DNA from: JANXXV01 sp038230275
Lineage (GTDB): Bacteria > Acidobacteriota > Terriglobia > Bryobacterales > Bryobacteraceae
DNA: 64,000 bases
Direction: 5' to 3'
NCBI GenBank assembly: GCA_038230275.1
Contig: JBBRNO010000016.1
Span: forward strand, 15,159-79,158
The notes under the pieces were generated by a model. That model saw only the letters and a list, made by a program, of their open reading frames with translations. It did no database searches and was not told the origin of the DNA. Below, piece after piece: positions 15,882-25,011 of the stretch (its first letter is position 1; every line of letters begins with the position of its first letter). The position numbers were made by a program, and so were the translations under genes.

Positions 15882-18044
15882 GTGCGCCTTAGTACTATTT
15901 CTTTACTTCTAATCATTTCGACGGCCTATGGCCAGAATCCGGCGGTCACTGTGAACGTGGATGCGGCGCTGGACCGGAAGCCGATCAATCCGAAAATTTA
16001 CGGAATTGCCTTTGGAACCACGGCGGCGCTGGCGGATTTGAACGCACCGTTGAACCGCTACGGCGGAAACAGCACTACGCGCTACAACTGGCAGCAGAAC
16101 GCGGATAACCGCGCACAAGACTGGTATTTCGAAAGTATCGGCGATACCAGCGCAGTGGCGGGCGAGCGGGGCGACACCTTCATCGCCGGCACGCGGGCCG
16201 GCGGCGCCGAACCGATGATCACCATTCCAATGATCGACTGGGTGGCCAAGGTGGGCGCCAACCGCACGAAGCTGGCGAGTTTTTCGCAGGCCAAATATGG
16301 GGCGCAAACGGGCAACGACTGGCAATGGTACGCGGATGCCGGAAACGGCGTCCTGAAGAGTACGAATCAGAATGTGGCGGGCAACGATCCGAACGACGCC
16401 AACGTGCCGAACTCGGCGTTGGTGCAGGATGGGTGGGTGCAGCATCTGGTGTCGCGATGGGGCCTGTCTACAACGGGCGGCCTGAAGTATTACATCATGG
16501 ATAACGAGCATTCCTTATGGCATTCCACTCATCGCGATGTTCATCCGGTAGGAGCGAAGATGGCTGAGGTTCGCGACAAGATGCTGGCGTACGCGGCCGC
16601 GGTGAAGGGCCGGGATGCGGCGGCGCTGGTGGTGGGGCCGGAGGAGTGGGGCTGGAGCGGTTACACGCTGAGCGGGTACGACCAGCAGTATGGTTCGCTG
16701 CATGGCTGGAGCAACCTGCCGGATCGCGTGGCGAACGCAAATTGGGACTATCTGCCATGGCTGTTGAATCAATTGAAGGGCAGCGCCGTGGCCAACGGGC
16801 AGAAGCCGCTGGACGTATTCAGTGTGCATTACTATCCGCAGGGCGGGGAGTTTGGCAACGACACTTCCACGGCAATGCAGTTGCGGCGGAACCGGTCCAC
16901 CCGATCGCTCTGGGATCCGGCGTATGTGGACGAGACGTGGATCGCCGACAAAGTGAAGCTGATTCCCCGGCTGCGCGGCTGGGTGGATTCCTACTACTGG
17001 CCAGGAACGCCCATCGCCATTACCGAATATAACTGGGGCGCGGAAGGCCACGTGAATGGAGCCACCACGCAGGCTGATATTTATGGGATTTTCGGACGAG
17101 AGGGCTTGGACATGGCCGCGCGCTGGACTACACCGGACTCCTCCACGCCGACGTATAAGGCGATGAAGTTGTATCGCAATTACGATGGTAACAAGTCGGG
17201 ATTCGGGGATACCAGTGTGCGCACCGTTGCGCCAAATCCGGACAATGTCAGTGCGTTTGCTGCGCTGCGGTCAACCGACAATGCGCTGACGGTGATGGTG
17301 ATCAATAAGTACTTGAGCGGGAGCACGCCGGTGACCGTGAACCTGGCGAATTTCAGTGGCAACGGAAGCGGCCAGGTGTGGCAATTGACGGCAGCGAACA
17401 CGATCACACGGTTGGCGGAAGCAGCCTACAGCGGGCCGGCTTTGAATTTGACGGTCCCGGCCCAGAGCATCACTCTATTGGTGCTGCCAGCCGGAAGTAC
17501 ACCGGTCAACCGGCCTCCGCTGGCTTCCTTTACCGCTACCCCTGGGACTGGAACGGCTCCGGTGACTGTGGCTTTCGATGCCAGCGGGTCTTCCGATCCG
17601 GACGGCACCATCGCTTCCTACGCCTGGAAGTTCGGCGATGGCGGGACCGGCACGGGCAAGACAAATACACACACCTACACTGGCCCTGGGACGTTCACAG
17701 CCGTGCTGACGGTAACCGACAACGGAGGCGCAACGGCTGCTCTGTCCAAGACGATTGGCGTTACGGCGGTGACGGTTCCAACCGCGCCGGCCAATCTGGC
17801 GGCAACGGCGGGGACAGGGTTCGCCGTGTTGACCTGGATTGACAGGTCTTCGAACGAGTCGGGTTTTTACATTGAGCGCGCGCTGAGCACGTCCAACACG
17901 TGGACGCGGATCGCAACCGCCGCCGCCAATACGGTTACCTATCGAAATACGGTGGCGGCGGGCCGGTACAAGTATCGGGTGCAAGGCTTCAACGCCGCGG
18001 GGGTATCGACGTATTCGAATACGGTAACGATCCGGGTGCGATAG
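15882..18044 (+). CDS. Secreted GH44-family glycoside hydrolase with PKD and FN3 domains
   Basis: I place the start at the GTG 15882 because AGAGGAG (15869-15875) precedes it and the protein then begins with a signal peptide (residues 1-17, ending TAYGQ). The mature protein is a GH44 catalytic domain (about 20-530). The acid/base Glu209 is in IMDNEHSLW and the nucleophile Glu382 in IAITEYNWG, with NRYGGNSTTRYNW and VFSVHYYPQ typical of the clan-A fold. A PKD domain (about 542-630, with DASGSSDPDGTI and GDG) and an FN3 domain (about 635-720) follow. The family has endoglucanase/xyloglucanase activity on plant beta-glucans. The product is 720 residues. It is divergent from the retron. Confidence 0.88.
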   Translation: MRLSTISLLLIISTAYGQNPAVTVNVDAALDRKPINPKIYGIAFGTTAALADLNAPLNRYGGNSTTRYNWQQNADNRAQDWYFESIGDTSAVAGERGDTFIAGTRAGGAEPMITIPMIDWVAKVGANRTKLASFSQAKYGAQTGNDWQWYADAGNGVLKSTNQNVAGNDPNDANVPNSALVQDGWVQHLVSRWGLSTTGGLKYYIMDNEHSLWHSTHRDVHPVGAKMAEVRDKMLAYAAAVKGRDAAALVVGPEEWGWSGYTLSGYDQQYGSLHGWSNLPDRVANANWDYLPWLLNQLKGSAVANGQKPLDVFSVHYYPQGGEFGNDTSTAMQLRRNRSTRSLWDPAYVDETWIADKVKLIPRLRGWVDSYYWPGTPIAITEYNWGAEGHVNGATTQADIYGIFGREGLDMAARWTTPDSSTPTYKAMKLYRNYDGNKSGFGDTSVRTVAPNPDNVSAFAALRSTDNALTVMVINKYLSGSTPVTVNLANFSGNGSGQVWQLTAANTITRLAEAAYSGPALNLTVPAQSITLLVLPAGSTPVNRPPLASFTATPGTGTAPVTVAFDASGSSDPDGTIASYAWKFGDGGTGTGKTNTHTYTGPGTFTAVLTVTDNGGATAALSKTIGVTAVTVPTAPANLAATAGTGFAVLTWIDRSSNESGFYIERALSTSNTWTRIATAAANTVTYRNTVAAGRYKYRVQGFNAAGVSTYSNTVTIRVR

Positions 18045-18127
18045 AAACGTTCCCCTTCAAGTCCCGGCACTTTTGACCGATATGCACTTCATGCACGAGA
18101 CGCGTGCGGTCTCAGAAGGGGAACGGA

Positions 18128-19144
18128 TTGAAGCGGTTGATTCCAGTTTTGTTTCTGGCTGCCTCCTTCGCTTTCGCGGAAGAGCGCGACGCAGCGAGCC
18201 CGGCGTATATACGCAGTGAGTCACAGGCGAAGCACAAACGGCCGGCGACGATCCCTTTTCCGCCAGAGAATGCGTTTAGCCAGGAACGGGAGTTGCTGGG
18301 CCGGACGCTTTTCTTCGATCCGCGCCTTTCCGGTGCACGAAATACTTCCTGCGCCACTTGCCACAATCCAGGCTTGGCCTGGACGGACGGACTGGAACGG
18401 TCCATCGGCAAAGATGGAAAGGAGTTGAGCCGCCGAACGCCCACAATCCTGAATGTGGCCTGGTCCGACCTGTTGTTTTGGGATGGACGTGCGGAAACTT
18501 TGGAAGAGCAAGGATTGGGCCCGTTGCGATCTCCCGATGAAATGAATCTGCCGTTAGGACAGATCGAGTCGCGCATCTTATCGATTCCAGGGTATAGGCC
18601 GCTCTTTGAGAAAGCCTATCCCGGCGAACCTGTGAGTGATCGCGTGGTTACCAAGGCGATTGCCACGTTCGAACGGACTCTTATTTCCGGTACGGCCCCT
18701 TTTGACCAATGGATTGGCGGCGATGAGACGGCTATTTCCACGGACGCCCAACGAGGCTTCGACCTTTTCCAAACCAGGGCGGGTTGTGCGAAATGCCACA
18801 TCGGTTGGAACTTCACCGACGACGGATTTCACGACACGGGTGTGAGCGGACTGGATAAGGGCCGGGGCGTCTGGCTGCCGCTGGAAGCCATGCAGCACGC
18901 CTTCAAGACTCCAGGATTGCGTGAAATCGATATCCGAGGGCCGTATATGCACGACGGATCCGAAGCAACATTGGAAGCTGTCGTTGAATTCTACGACTCG
19001 GGCGGCCGGGAACGGCGTCCAAGCCTGTCGCCGGAAGTGGCTCCGCTGCATCTCACGGCCGGCCAGAAGCACGATTTGGTTGCGTTTTTGCACACGCTGA
19101 CGGGCGCTGTGCCAGCGGTGCAGTATCCGGCACTACCGCACTAA
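18128..19144 (+). CDS. Di-haem cytochrome c peroxidase (MauG/CcpA family)
   Basis: The start chosen is TTG at 18128, preceded by AAGGGG at 18116-18121 and giving a clean signal peptide (MKRLIPVLFLAASFAFA); a GTG at 18104 is in frame further upstream. The 338-residue product has two CXXCH haem sites (SCATCH and GCAKCH), the WDGRAETLEEQ motif of bacterial di-haem peroxidases, GFDLFQTRAGC before haem 2, and TPGLREIDIRGPYMHDGSEATLEAVVEFYD. It is periplasmic and reduces hydrogen peroxide with electrons from small carriers. A cupredoxin gene follows after 18 bases and may be its electron donor. Confidence 0.92.
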   Translation: MKRLIPVLFLAASFAFAEERDAASPAYIRSESQAKHKRPATIPFPPENAFSQERELLGRTLFFDPRLSGARNTSCATCHNPGLAWTDGLERSIGKDGKELSRRTPTILNVAWSDLLFWDGRAETLEEQGLGPLRSPDEMNLPLGQIESRILSIPGYRPLFEKAYPGEPVSDRVVTKAIATFERTLISGTAPFDQWIGGDETAISTDAQRGFDLFQTRAGCAKCHIGWNFTDDGFHDTGVSGLDKGRGVWLPLEAMQHAFKTPGLREIDIRGPYMHDGSEATLEAVVEFYDSGGRERRPSLSPEVAPLHLTAGQKHDLVAFLHTLTGAVPAVQYPALPH

Positions 19145-19162
19145 GGACGGAGGAGGAACGAG

Positions 19163-19483
19163 ATGCGCAAGATAGCAAAATGGGCGGCGATCGGGGCGGC
19201 CGCGGCGATTGCCGGGACCGCCGCCAGCAACTATCCCATCGTTCAGAAAAACCGCTTATTTTCGCAAAAAGAGATCGCGCTGCACACAGGAGAATCCATC
19301 CAGTTCCAAAATGCGGACGAGGTGACACACAACGTTTTCTCAGTCACCCCGGGAATGGAGTTTGAGATCCGGCGCCAGTTACCTGGAGCAAGCTCGACGA
19401 TCGTATTTTCCAGGGAAGGCACAGCGGAGGTCCGCTGCTCGATCCACCCGAAAATGAAACTTTTCGTCCATGTAAGCAAATGA
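19163..19483 (+). CDS. Cupredoxin (plastocyanin-like blue copper protein)
   Basis: The product is 106 residues with a strong ribosome site (AGGAGG, 19151-19156). An N-terminal hydrophobic anchor or signal (residues 5-22) is followed by one cupredoxin domain. The type 1 copper ligands can be read as His in DEVTHNVFS, then Cys, His and Met in VRCSIHPKM. Such proteins shuttle single electrons in the periplasm. It lies 18 bases after the di-haem peroxidase gene, an arrangement that suggests donor and enzyme. The hybrid kinase gene follows 24 bases later. Confidence 0.85.
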   Translation: MRKIAKWAAIGAAAAIAGTAASNYPIVQKNRLFSQKEIALHTGESIQFQNADEVTHNVFSVTPGMEFEIRRQLPGASSTIVFSREGTAEVRCSIHPKMKLFVHVSK

Positions 19484-19507
19484 TCGCGCACTAGACCGGT
19501 TAGCGAG

Positions 19508-21385
19508 ATGAGAAACCCCATTCCAGTTTCGGTGAAGTTGCACTCCATGCTGCTCCCCGTGCTGGCAATGAGCTTTACTGCGATCTTAGTTACTTGGCAA
19601 AGTCTGAGCGTCAACTCCACGGAATTGATCCGTGCGCTGCAGTTGAAGGAACTCGCGTCGCGATCGCTGATGTTGGTGATCACGCAAAGTGACGCCACGA
19701 AATCGATGATTCTGGATCCGGACAGCGCGATCAGCGGTAGGCGAAAGATAGCAGCGTATGACGCGAATCTGGCGCTGCTGCGGGACATCGCCCTGATGAC
19801 AGAGTCAGAGCAGACACTAGCGACAATCCGCAAACTGACCTGGCTTGACGACAACGAACTACAACCGGTGGACACGCTGCTTCTGGAAGCGCTGCTGGAT
19901 GGGCATCCGCTACTGGCCAGGAAGCTTTACTCCGAAAAATATGAACCGTCCAGATCTCGTTATGAGACATTGGTGCGCCAACTGGGCATCCAGGCTGACC
20001 AGCAGGCGGCCGCGGCGGCACGGTCGTTACAGGACAAAAATCGAGCCTCGCTTCGAGCCATCTGCTTAGCTCTGGGCGTGGGAACTCTGGTAGTGGCCAC
20101 GATTCTGATCTTGCTGACCAAGTCAGTGACGATGCAATTGCAGGCCGAGATCAATGCCCGCCGGAAAACCATGGATGACTTGGCGGCAGCGCGAGATCAG
20201 GCGCTGGAGGCGGCGAGCATCAAATCCAGTTTTCTGGCGAACATGAGTCACGAGATCCGCACGCCGATGAACGGACTGTTGGGCTTGACGGAACTGGTGC
20301 TCGATACCGATCTCGATCACGAACAGCGCGAGAGTCTGGAAACTGCGCTGCATTGTGGACAAGGCCTGTTGGAACTTCTGAACAATATCCTGGACCTGTC
20401 GAAAATCGAGGCGGGCAAGCTGACCAATGAATCAATCGACTTCGATCTCATTCAGGAAGCGCAGCGCACCATTGTGATTTTTGGCACCCAGGCAAAGGCT
20501 CACGGTGTCGAGCTGAAATGGGAGGCACAGCAAAGCTTCCCGTGTTTCATTCGAGCGGACGCGGCGAAAATCCGGCAGGTGATGTTCAATCTGGTGGGAA
20601 ATGCCATCAAATTTACGGCGGCGGGAAAAGTGGTGCTCAGCATTGAATGGAATGGCGGGGATACGAGCCCGCCGGTCGCGCGTATAGTTGTAACCGACAC
20701 AGGGATTGGGATGGCCGAGCAGGTACGCGGCCGTCTGTTTGAACCATTTACCCAGGGAGACAACTCAACCACCAGACAATATGGAGGTACCGGATTAGGA
20801 TTGGCGATTTGCAAGCGCTTGGTTGAGTCGATGGGAGGGATGATCGGACTGAACAGCGAACTGGGAAAAGGCAGTTCTTTTTGGTTTACCATTCCATTTC
20901 AAACCGCCAATGCTATCCAGATTGCGGACGCAGGAACCCACCCCGCCGGACCTAGAGTGATTTCCAGCGATAGGGCCCGGCCGCACATTCTGGTTGCCGA
21001 GGACAACAGGATCAATCAGCGGGTGCTCCGCAGTTTTCTGGACAAACTGGAGTGTGATTCCGAATTTGTGGATTCGGGTATCGGCGCGCTTGCCGCGCTC
21101 AACCGATCGCGTTTCGATCTGATTCTGATGGATTGCCAGATGCCGGAAATGGACGGGTATGCCGCGACGGCCGAAATACGGACTCGCGAGGACCGTTTGC
21201 AGCTACGCCGCATGCCCATCATCGCGCTTACCGCGCACGCCTTGGCGGAAGACAGGGAGCGGTGCCTGAGTTGCGGCATGGACGATTTCCTGACGAAACC
21301 GGTAGGGGGCGAGCAGATCGCGCGGGTGCTGGCAACGTGGCTGCCGGTCGAATGCGAAGCTGTGGCCGGCAGCGTGACCATTTGA
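19508..21385 (+). CDS. Hybrid sensor histidine kinase with C-terminal receiver
   Basis: The 625-residue protein has two transmembrane helices (about 12-30 and 183-204) flanking an extracytoplasmic helical sensor domain. A short coiled linker leads to HisKA with the phospho-accepting His248 in SFLANMSHEIRTPMNG. The HATPase domain follows, with N box MFNLVGNAIKFT, G1 DTGIGM and G2 GTGLGLAICKRLVE. A receiver domain with Asp542 in LILMDCQMPEMDGY and the lysine in DDFLTKPV completes it. It autophosphorylates and passes phosphate internally, so a separate HPt protein or regulator is expected. It is close behind the peroxidase and cupredoxin genes, so the signal may relate to redox state; that is inference. 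Confidence 0.93.
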   Translation: MRNPIPVSVKLHSMLLPVLAMSFTAILVTWQSLSVNSTELIRALQLKELASRSLMLVITQSDATKSMILDPDSAISGRRKIAAYDANLALLRDIALMTESEQTLATIRKLTWLDDNELQPVDTLLLEALLDGHPLLARKLYSEKYEPSRSRYETLVRQLGIQADQQAAAAARSLQDKNRASLRAICLALGVGTLVVATILILLTKSVTMQLQAEINARRKTMDDLAAARDQALEAASIKSSFLANMSHEIRTPMNGLLGLTELVLDTDLDHEQRESLETALHCGQGLLELLNNILDLSKIEAGKLTNESIDFDLIQEAQRTIVIFGTQAKAHGVELKWEAQQSFPCFIRADAAKIRQVMFNLVGNAIKFTAAGKVVLSIEWNGGDTSPPVARIVVTDTGIGMAEQVRGRLFEPFTQGDNSTTRQYGGTGLGLAICKRLVESMGGMIGLNSELGKGSSFWFTIPFQTANAIQIADAGTHPAGPRVISSDRARPHILVAEDNRINQRVLRSFLDKLECDSEFVDSGIGALAALNRSRFDLILMDCQMPEMDGYAATAEIRTREDRLQLRRMPIIALTAHALAEDRERCLSCGMDDFLTKPVGGEQIARVLATWLPVECEAVAGSVTI

Positions 21386-21389
21386 CTCT

Positions 21390-22298
21390 CTATTTCGAAA
21401 TATTACGCTGGGCCAGCCATTCTTTCAATCTGTCGGGCCAGCCCATCACGGGTGCGGGCGCCTCTTTCGTCGGTCTGAGCGCAAACCCATGACCGCCGTA
21501 CGAATAAATATGCATTTCCGCCGGGATTCGGTTGGCTTCCAACTCCAGATAGAACTTCACCGTAGGTTCTACATGAGATCGGTCGTCGTCGGCGCAGACC
21601 AGGAAGACCGGCGGCGCGTCTTTCGGAATAGGAAATAGCGGAGCGGCGTCGGGTTTCATGGCGCCAGGCCGATACCATGGGTAGACCAAGACGTTGAAAT
21701 CCGGGCGGGAGCTGACGCGTTCGATCGGGTCTTCCGAATCCGGTTTACCGGCGTCGAATTTGGTTTCGATCATGCCCGCAACTTCGCCTCCAGCCGAGAA
21801 ACCGGCGAAGCCAATGCGGGCCGCGTCCAGGTTCCATTCCTTGGCGTGGCTTCGCGTCAAGCGTACCGCGCGCGCGGCGTCGTCGTAGACTTCATTCGGC
21901 AGCGTGTACTTCGAACCAGGGGCTTTGGCGAGCCGGTACTTCAGCACGATGGCGGCAATTCCATTAGAGTTCAACCAGTCGGCAAACTCCCAGCCTTCCT
22001 TCTCAATCACCAGTTGTGTGTGGCCACCGCCGGGCGCCACAATCATCGCCGCTCCGGTGGCCTTCTCCTTGGGAGGAAGAAATACGTAGACCGACGGATA
22101 GTGGGTTACGGTGTAGTTGCCGGGCCAGGCGCTGTACTTCGGATTGACCGAGGGCTTGGAAACCTCCGCCGCGGTGATCCCTTCAGAACCCGGAACGCCT
22201 TTCGGCCACAGCTTTATCTCTTCGCCGCGTTCGGTGGAGAATGCGGCGCTCGCAAAGAGCAGACAACCGCAGATTATTTTGGACGTTATTAATGACAT
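21390..22298 (-). CDS. Secreted alpha/beta hydrolase (BD-FAE/acetyl esterase type)
   Basis: From the ATG at 22298 the protein is 302 residues with a signal peptide (about 1-23, CGCLLFASAAFS); an ATG at 22316 is in frame but gives an extra six residues. Features are the oxyanion region VAPGGGHTQLV, the nucleophile elbow GFSAGG, the acid in FLVCADDDRS and the histidine in YSYGGHGFAL. LWPKGVPG near the mature N-terminus is frequent in bacterial endo-xylanase-associated esterases. The probable role is deacetylation or ester removal on plant polysaccharides in the periplasm. It converges on the hybrid kinase gene with only 4 bases between stop codons. Confidence 0.85.
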   Translation of the reverse strand: MSLITSKIICGCLLFASAAFSTERGEEIKLWPKGVPGSEGITAAEVSKPSVNPKYSAWPGNYTVTHYPSVYVFLPPKEKATGAAMIVAPGGGHTQLVIEKEGWEFADWLNSNGIAAIVLKYRLAKAPGSKYTLPNEVYDDAARAVRLTRSHAKEWNLDAARIGFAGFSAGGEVAGMIETKFDAGKPDSEDPIERVSSRPDFNVLVYPWYRPGAMKPDAAPLFPIPKDAPPVFLVCADDDRSHVEPTVKFYLELEANRIPAEMHIYSYGGHGFALRPTKEAPAPVMGWPDRLKEWLAQRNISK

Positions 22299-22334
22299 GG
22301 TGACGGAGCCTATCATACTGGGTAAATCGATCCC

Positions 22335-23600
22335 ATGGAACAGACTGCGCGACCCTGGCGGATGGCCGCAATCTGGCTGGCAGCCCTCGGCCCGTTTTTC
22401 TTCTTAACTTATAGCTTCGCCGGATGGGTAACCAGCCAGCGGGCTTCGGTGCCTTTCTTCGCGTTCGAATGGGAACGGTCCATTCCCTTTCTGCCGTGGA
22501 CCATCGTGCCTTACTGGTCCACCGATCTGCTGTATGCCGCGTCCCTGTTCATCTGCCGCACCCGCCGCGAACTGACAATGCACGTCAGGCGTTTGCTGAC
22601 GGCGCAGATTCTCTCCGTGTGGGTATTCCTACTGTTCCCGCTGCGATTCTCGTTCGCGCGCCCTATAGCGGATGGATTTTTCGGCTGGCTCTTCAATCTG
22701 CTGGCTGGATTCGATCCGCCGTTCAATGAAGCACCTTCGTTGCATGTCGGCTTGACGGTAATCTTGTGGGCGCGGTATTCGGCGCACCTTCGCGGCACGG
22801 CGTTGTGGTTGATGCGCTGCTGGCTGGTGTTGGCGTCAGTCTCCACGCTCACCACCTACCAGCATCACTTCATTGATCTGCCCGCTGGGATGGCGGTGGG
22901 CTTTCTGGTGATACTACTTTTCCCACAGCAGCCACTGTCAGTCGATGCGCAACGGCGAAGGATGAGTGCTGCCTATCTGACCGGTTCGCTGATCGTCGCA
23001 TCCGTGGCGTTTCGATTCGGTGGCCCGGGCTGGCTGCTCTTGTGGCCCGCATTGGCGCTGCTGACAGTAAGCGGAATCTACTGGACGGCCGATGCCTCCG
23101 GATTCCGCAAGAGCAAAGGAAAGATCGGTCAGCCAATGCGGCTGTTGCTGAGTCCGTATTTGACCGCGGCACGCTTGAACTCCCTCTGGTGGACGCGGCG
23201 GGTTGCTGCTCAGGAGTTTTCAAGCGGCGTCTGGATCGGAGGGGTTCCCCAAGCGCAGGGGATGCCGTCGATCGTAGATTTGACCGCTGAGTTGTCCTAT
23301 GAAGGAGCCGGCGAGAACTATCGCGGCGTGCCGATGCTGGATCTGCTGGTGCCCACCGTGGCGCAACTGGATGCCGCCGTATCGGCGATCCATGAATTGA
23401 GCGGGAGCCGGCCCACACTCGTCTGTTGCGCGCTTGGCTATTCGCGCAGCGCCACGGCTGCAGTCGCCTGGATGGTGGCCAGCCAGACATCGGAATCCGT
23501 GGATGCCGCCATCTTGCGCCTGCTGCAGATTCGCCCACAGGTGCGCTTAAGTGAAGCCCACAGGGTCCGGCTGACAGAATGGGCGGCGCTCAGGAAATGA
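22335..23600 (+). CDS. PAP2 phosphatase fused to a dual-specificity phosphatase domain
   Basis: The protein is 421 residues. The N-terminal half has about six to eight membrane helices with PAP2 motifs: EAPSLHVG (PSLH, acid/base His) and TYQHHFIDLPAG (the HxxxD pair). The C-terminal half (about 285-421) is a dual-specificity/tyrosine phosphatase fold with the P-loop C365-ALGYS-R371 (CX5R). This fusion family is established; it probably removes phosphate from lipids such as undecaprenyl or phosphatidyl phosphates at the membrane face, with the cytosolic domain acting on a phospho-protein or inositol lipid. Its last 11 bases overlap the end of the convergent DUF1501 gene. Confidence 0.88.
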   Translation: MEQTARPWRMAAIWLAALGPFFFLTYSFAGWVTSQRASVPFFAFEWERSIPFLPWTIVPYWSTDLLYAASLFICRTRRELTMHVRRLLTAQILSVWVFLLFPLRFSFARPIADGFFGWLFNLLAGFDPPFNEAPSLHVGLTVILWARYSAHLRGTALWLMRCWLVLASVSTLTTYQHHFIDLPAGMAVGFLVILLFPQQPLSVDAQRRRMSAAYLTGSLIVASVAFRFGGPGWLLLWPALALLTVSGIYWTADASGFRKSKGKIGQPMRLLLSPYLTAARLNSLWWTRRVAAQEFSSGVWIGGVPQAQGMPSIVDLTAELSYEGAGENYRGVPMLDLLVPTVAQLDAAVSAIHELSGSRPTLVCCALGYSRSATAAVAWMVASQTSESVDAAILRLLQIRPQVRLSEAHRVRLTEWAALRK

Positions 23601-25011
23601 TGTCGCGAATCACTTTGCCATGGACATCGGTGAGCCGGAAATCGCGGCCACTGTAGCGGTAGGTAAGACGGGTGTGGTCCAGGCCCAGAAGATGCAGCAG
23701 CGTGGCATTCACATCGTGCGGATGGACCGGGTTTTCTGCCGCGCGATAGCCGAAGTCATCGGTGGCGCCATAGACAGTGCCGCCCTTGATGCCGCCACCA
23801 GCCAGCGCGATGCTATAACCGTAGGAGTTGTGATCGCGGCCAAAGTGGACCTTGGTGGTGGAGCCGTTCTCCACCGCCGGTGTGCGGCCGAACTCGGTAC
23901 CGAACACGACCAGCGTGTCGCGAAGCATGTCGCGGTCCTTCAAGTCTTCAATTAGGGATGCGATGCCCGGATCCGTCTTGGATGCCAGCCGCTTGTGGAC
24001 CATGATGTCTTCGTGACTATCCCAAGGCTGCGAATTGCCGTGGTAAACCTGCACCATGCGCACCCCGCGCTCCACCAACCGCCGGGCCAGCAGGCAGCTG
24101 CGGCCAAACTCGTTGTCGCCATATCGCGCTAGCGTCTCCGGCTTTTCCTTGCGGATGTCAAATGCGTCCGGGGCTTCGGTCTGCATGCGGAACGCGGTCT
24201 CCATCGCCTCAATCGAAGCCTCCAGTTGCGTGTCTCCGGAACGGGCTGCCAGGTGGTCCCGGTTGAGAGCGGCAAGAAGGTCCACCTGCCGGCGTTGCGA
24301 TTGTGGCGATTCCAGCGCCTTCACATTGCGAATCAATTTGAACGGATCCGCTTCTGTGTTCTTGAGGAAAGTTCCTTGAAAAACCGCGGGCAGAAAGGCG
24401 GACGACCATAGTGGGGAACCGACTACCGGCATCCCTGGGCAGAGCACGACAAAGCCCGGCAGATTGCGGCTTTCCGATCCCAACCCGTACATCAGCCAGC
24501 TGCCCAAGCTGGGGCGGCCGGGTTGGATGGCGCCGGTGTTGAACATGAACAGTGACGGTTCATGGTTCGGCACTTCGGTCCACATGGAGCGGATGACGCA
24601 GAACTCATCGATCAGTCCGCCGACGCGCGGAAACAGTTCGGAGACTTCAGTGCCGCTCTGACCGCCTTTGTGGAAGGCGAATGGAGAGGCGAACAGATTA
24701 CCGGTAGACCGCTCCGTCTTGGGCGCACCACCGGGCATAGCTTGCCCGTTGTACTTTGCCAGCATCGGCTTCGGATCGAGCGTATCCACGTGGGACATGC
24801 CGCCGTTCATCACCAGATAAATAATGCGCTTTGCCTTCGCCGTAAAATGGGTTGGCTTGGGCGCAAGCGGGTTGGCCTCAGCTTGCAACAATTGACTCAG
24901 CGCCAACATGCCGAAGCCGCCTGCCATGCGCTCCAGTGCCTGGCGGCGCGTCCAACGCGGGTGAATCGCACTAGGAATGTTGGTGGATTTAGTCGACATA
25001 GGCAAACTCAT
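23590..25011 (-). CDS. DUF1501 family Tat-exported protein
   Basis: The protein is 473 residues. It has a twin-arginine start (WTRRQALERMAGGFGMLALSQ) and the sulfatase-related DUF1501 domain: IIYLVMNGGMSHVDTLDPKP, VIRSMWTEVPNHEPSLFMFNTG, LVVFGTEFGRTPAVENG and GRDHNSYGYSIALAGGGIKGG. The fold is like alkaline phosphatase/sulfatase but activity is unproven. Its start overlaps the upstream PSD1 gene by 23 bases, so the pair is translationally coupled. A second PSD1-DUF1501 pair occurs at 60667-64000 in the same gene order. Confidence 0.92.
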   Translation of the reverse strand: MSLPMSTKSTNIPSAIHPRWTRRQALERMAGGFGMLALSQLLQAEANPLAPKPTHFTAKAKRIIYLVMNGGMSHVDTLDPKPMLAKYNGQAMPGGAPKTERSTGNLFASPFAFHKGGQSGTEVSELFPRVGGLIDEFCVIRSMWTEVPNHEPSLFMFNTGAIQPGRPSLGSWLMYGLGSESRNLPGFVVLCPGMPVVGSPLWSSAFLPAVFQGTFLKNTEADPFKLIRNVKALESPQSQRRQVDLLAALNRDHLAARSGDTQLEASIEAMETAFRMQTEAPDAFDIRKEKPETLARYGDNEFGRSCLLARRLVERGVRMVQVYHGNSQPWDSHEDIMVHKRLASKTDPGIASLIEDLKDRDMLRDTLVVFGTEFGRTPAVENGSTTKVHFGRDHNSYGYSIALAGGGIKGGTVYGATDDFGYRAAENPVHPHDVNATLLHLLGLDHTRLTYRYSGRDFRLTDVHGKVIRDIIS

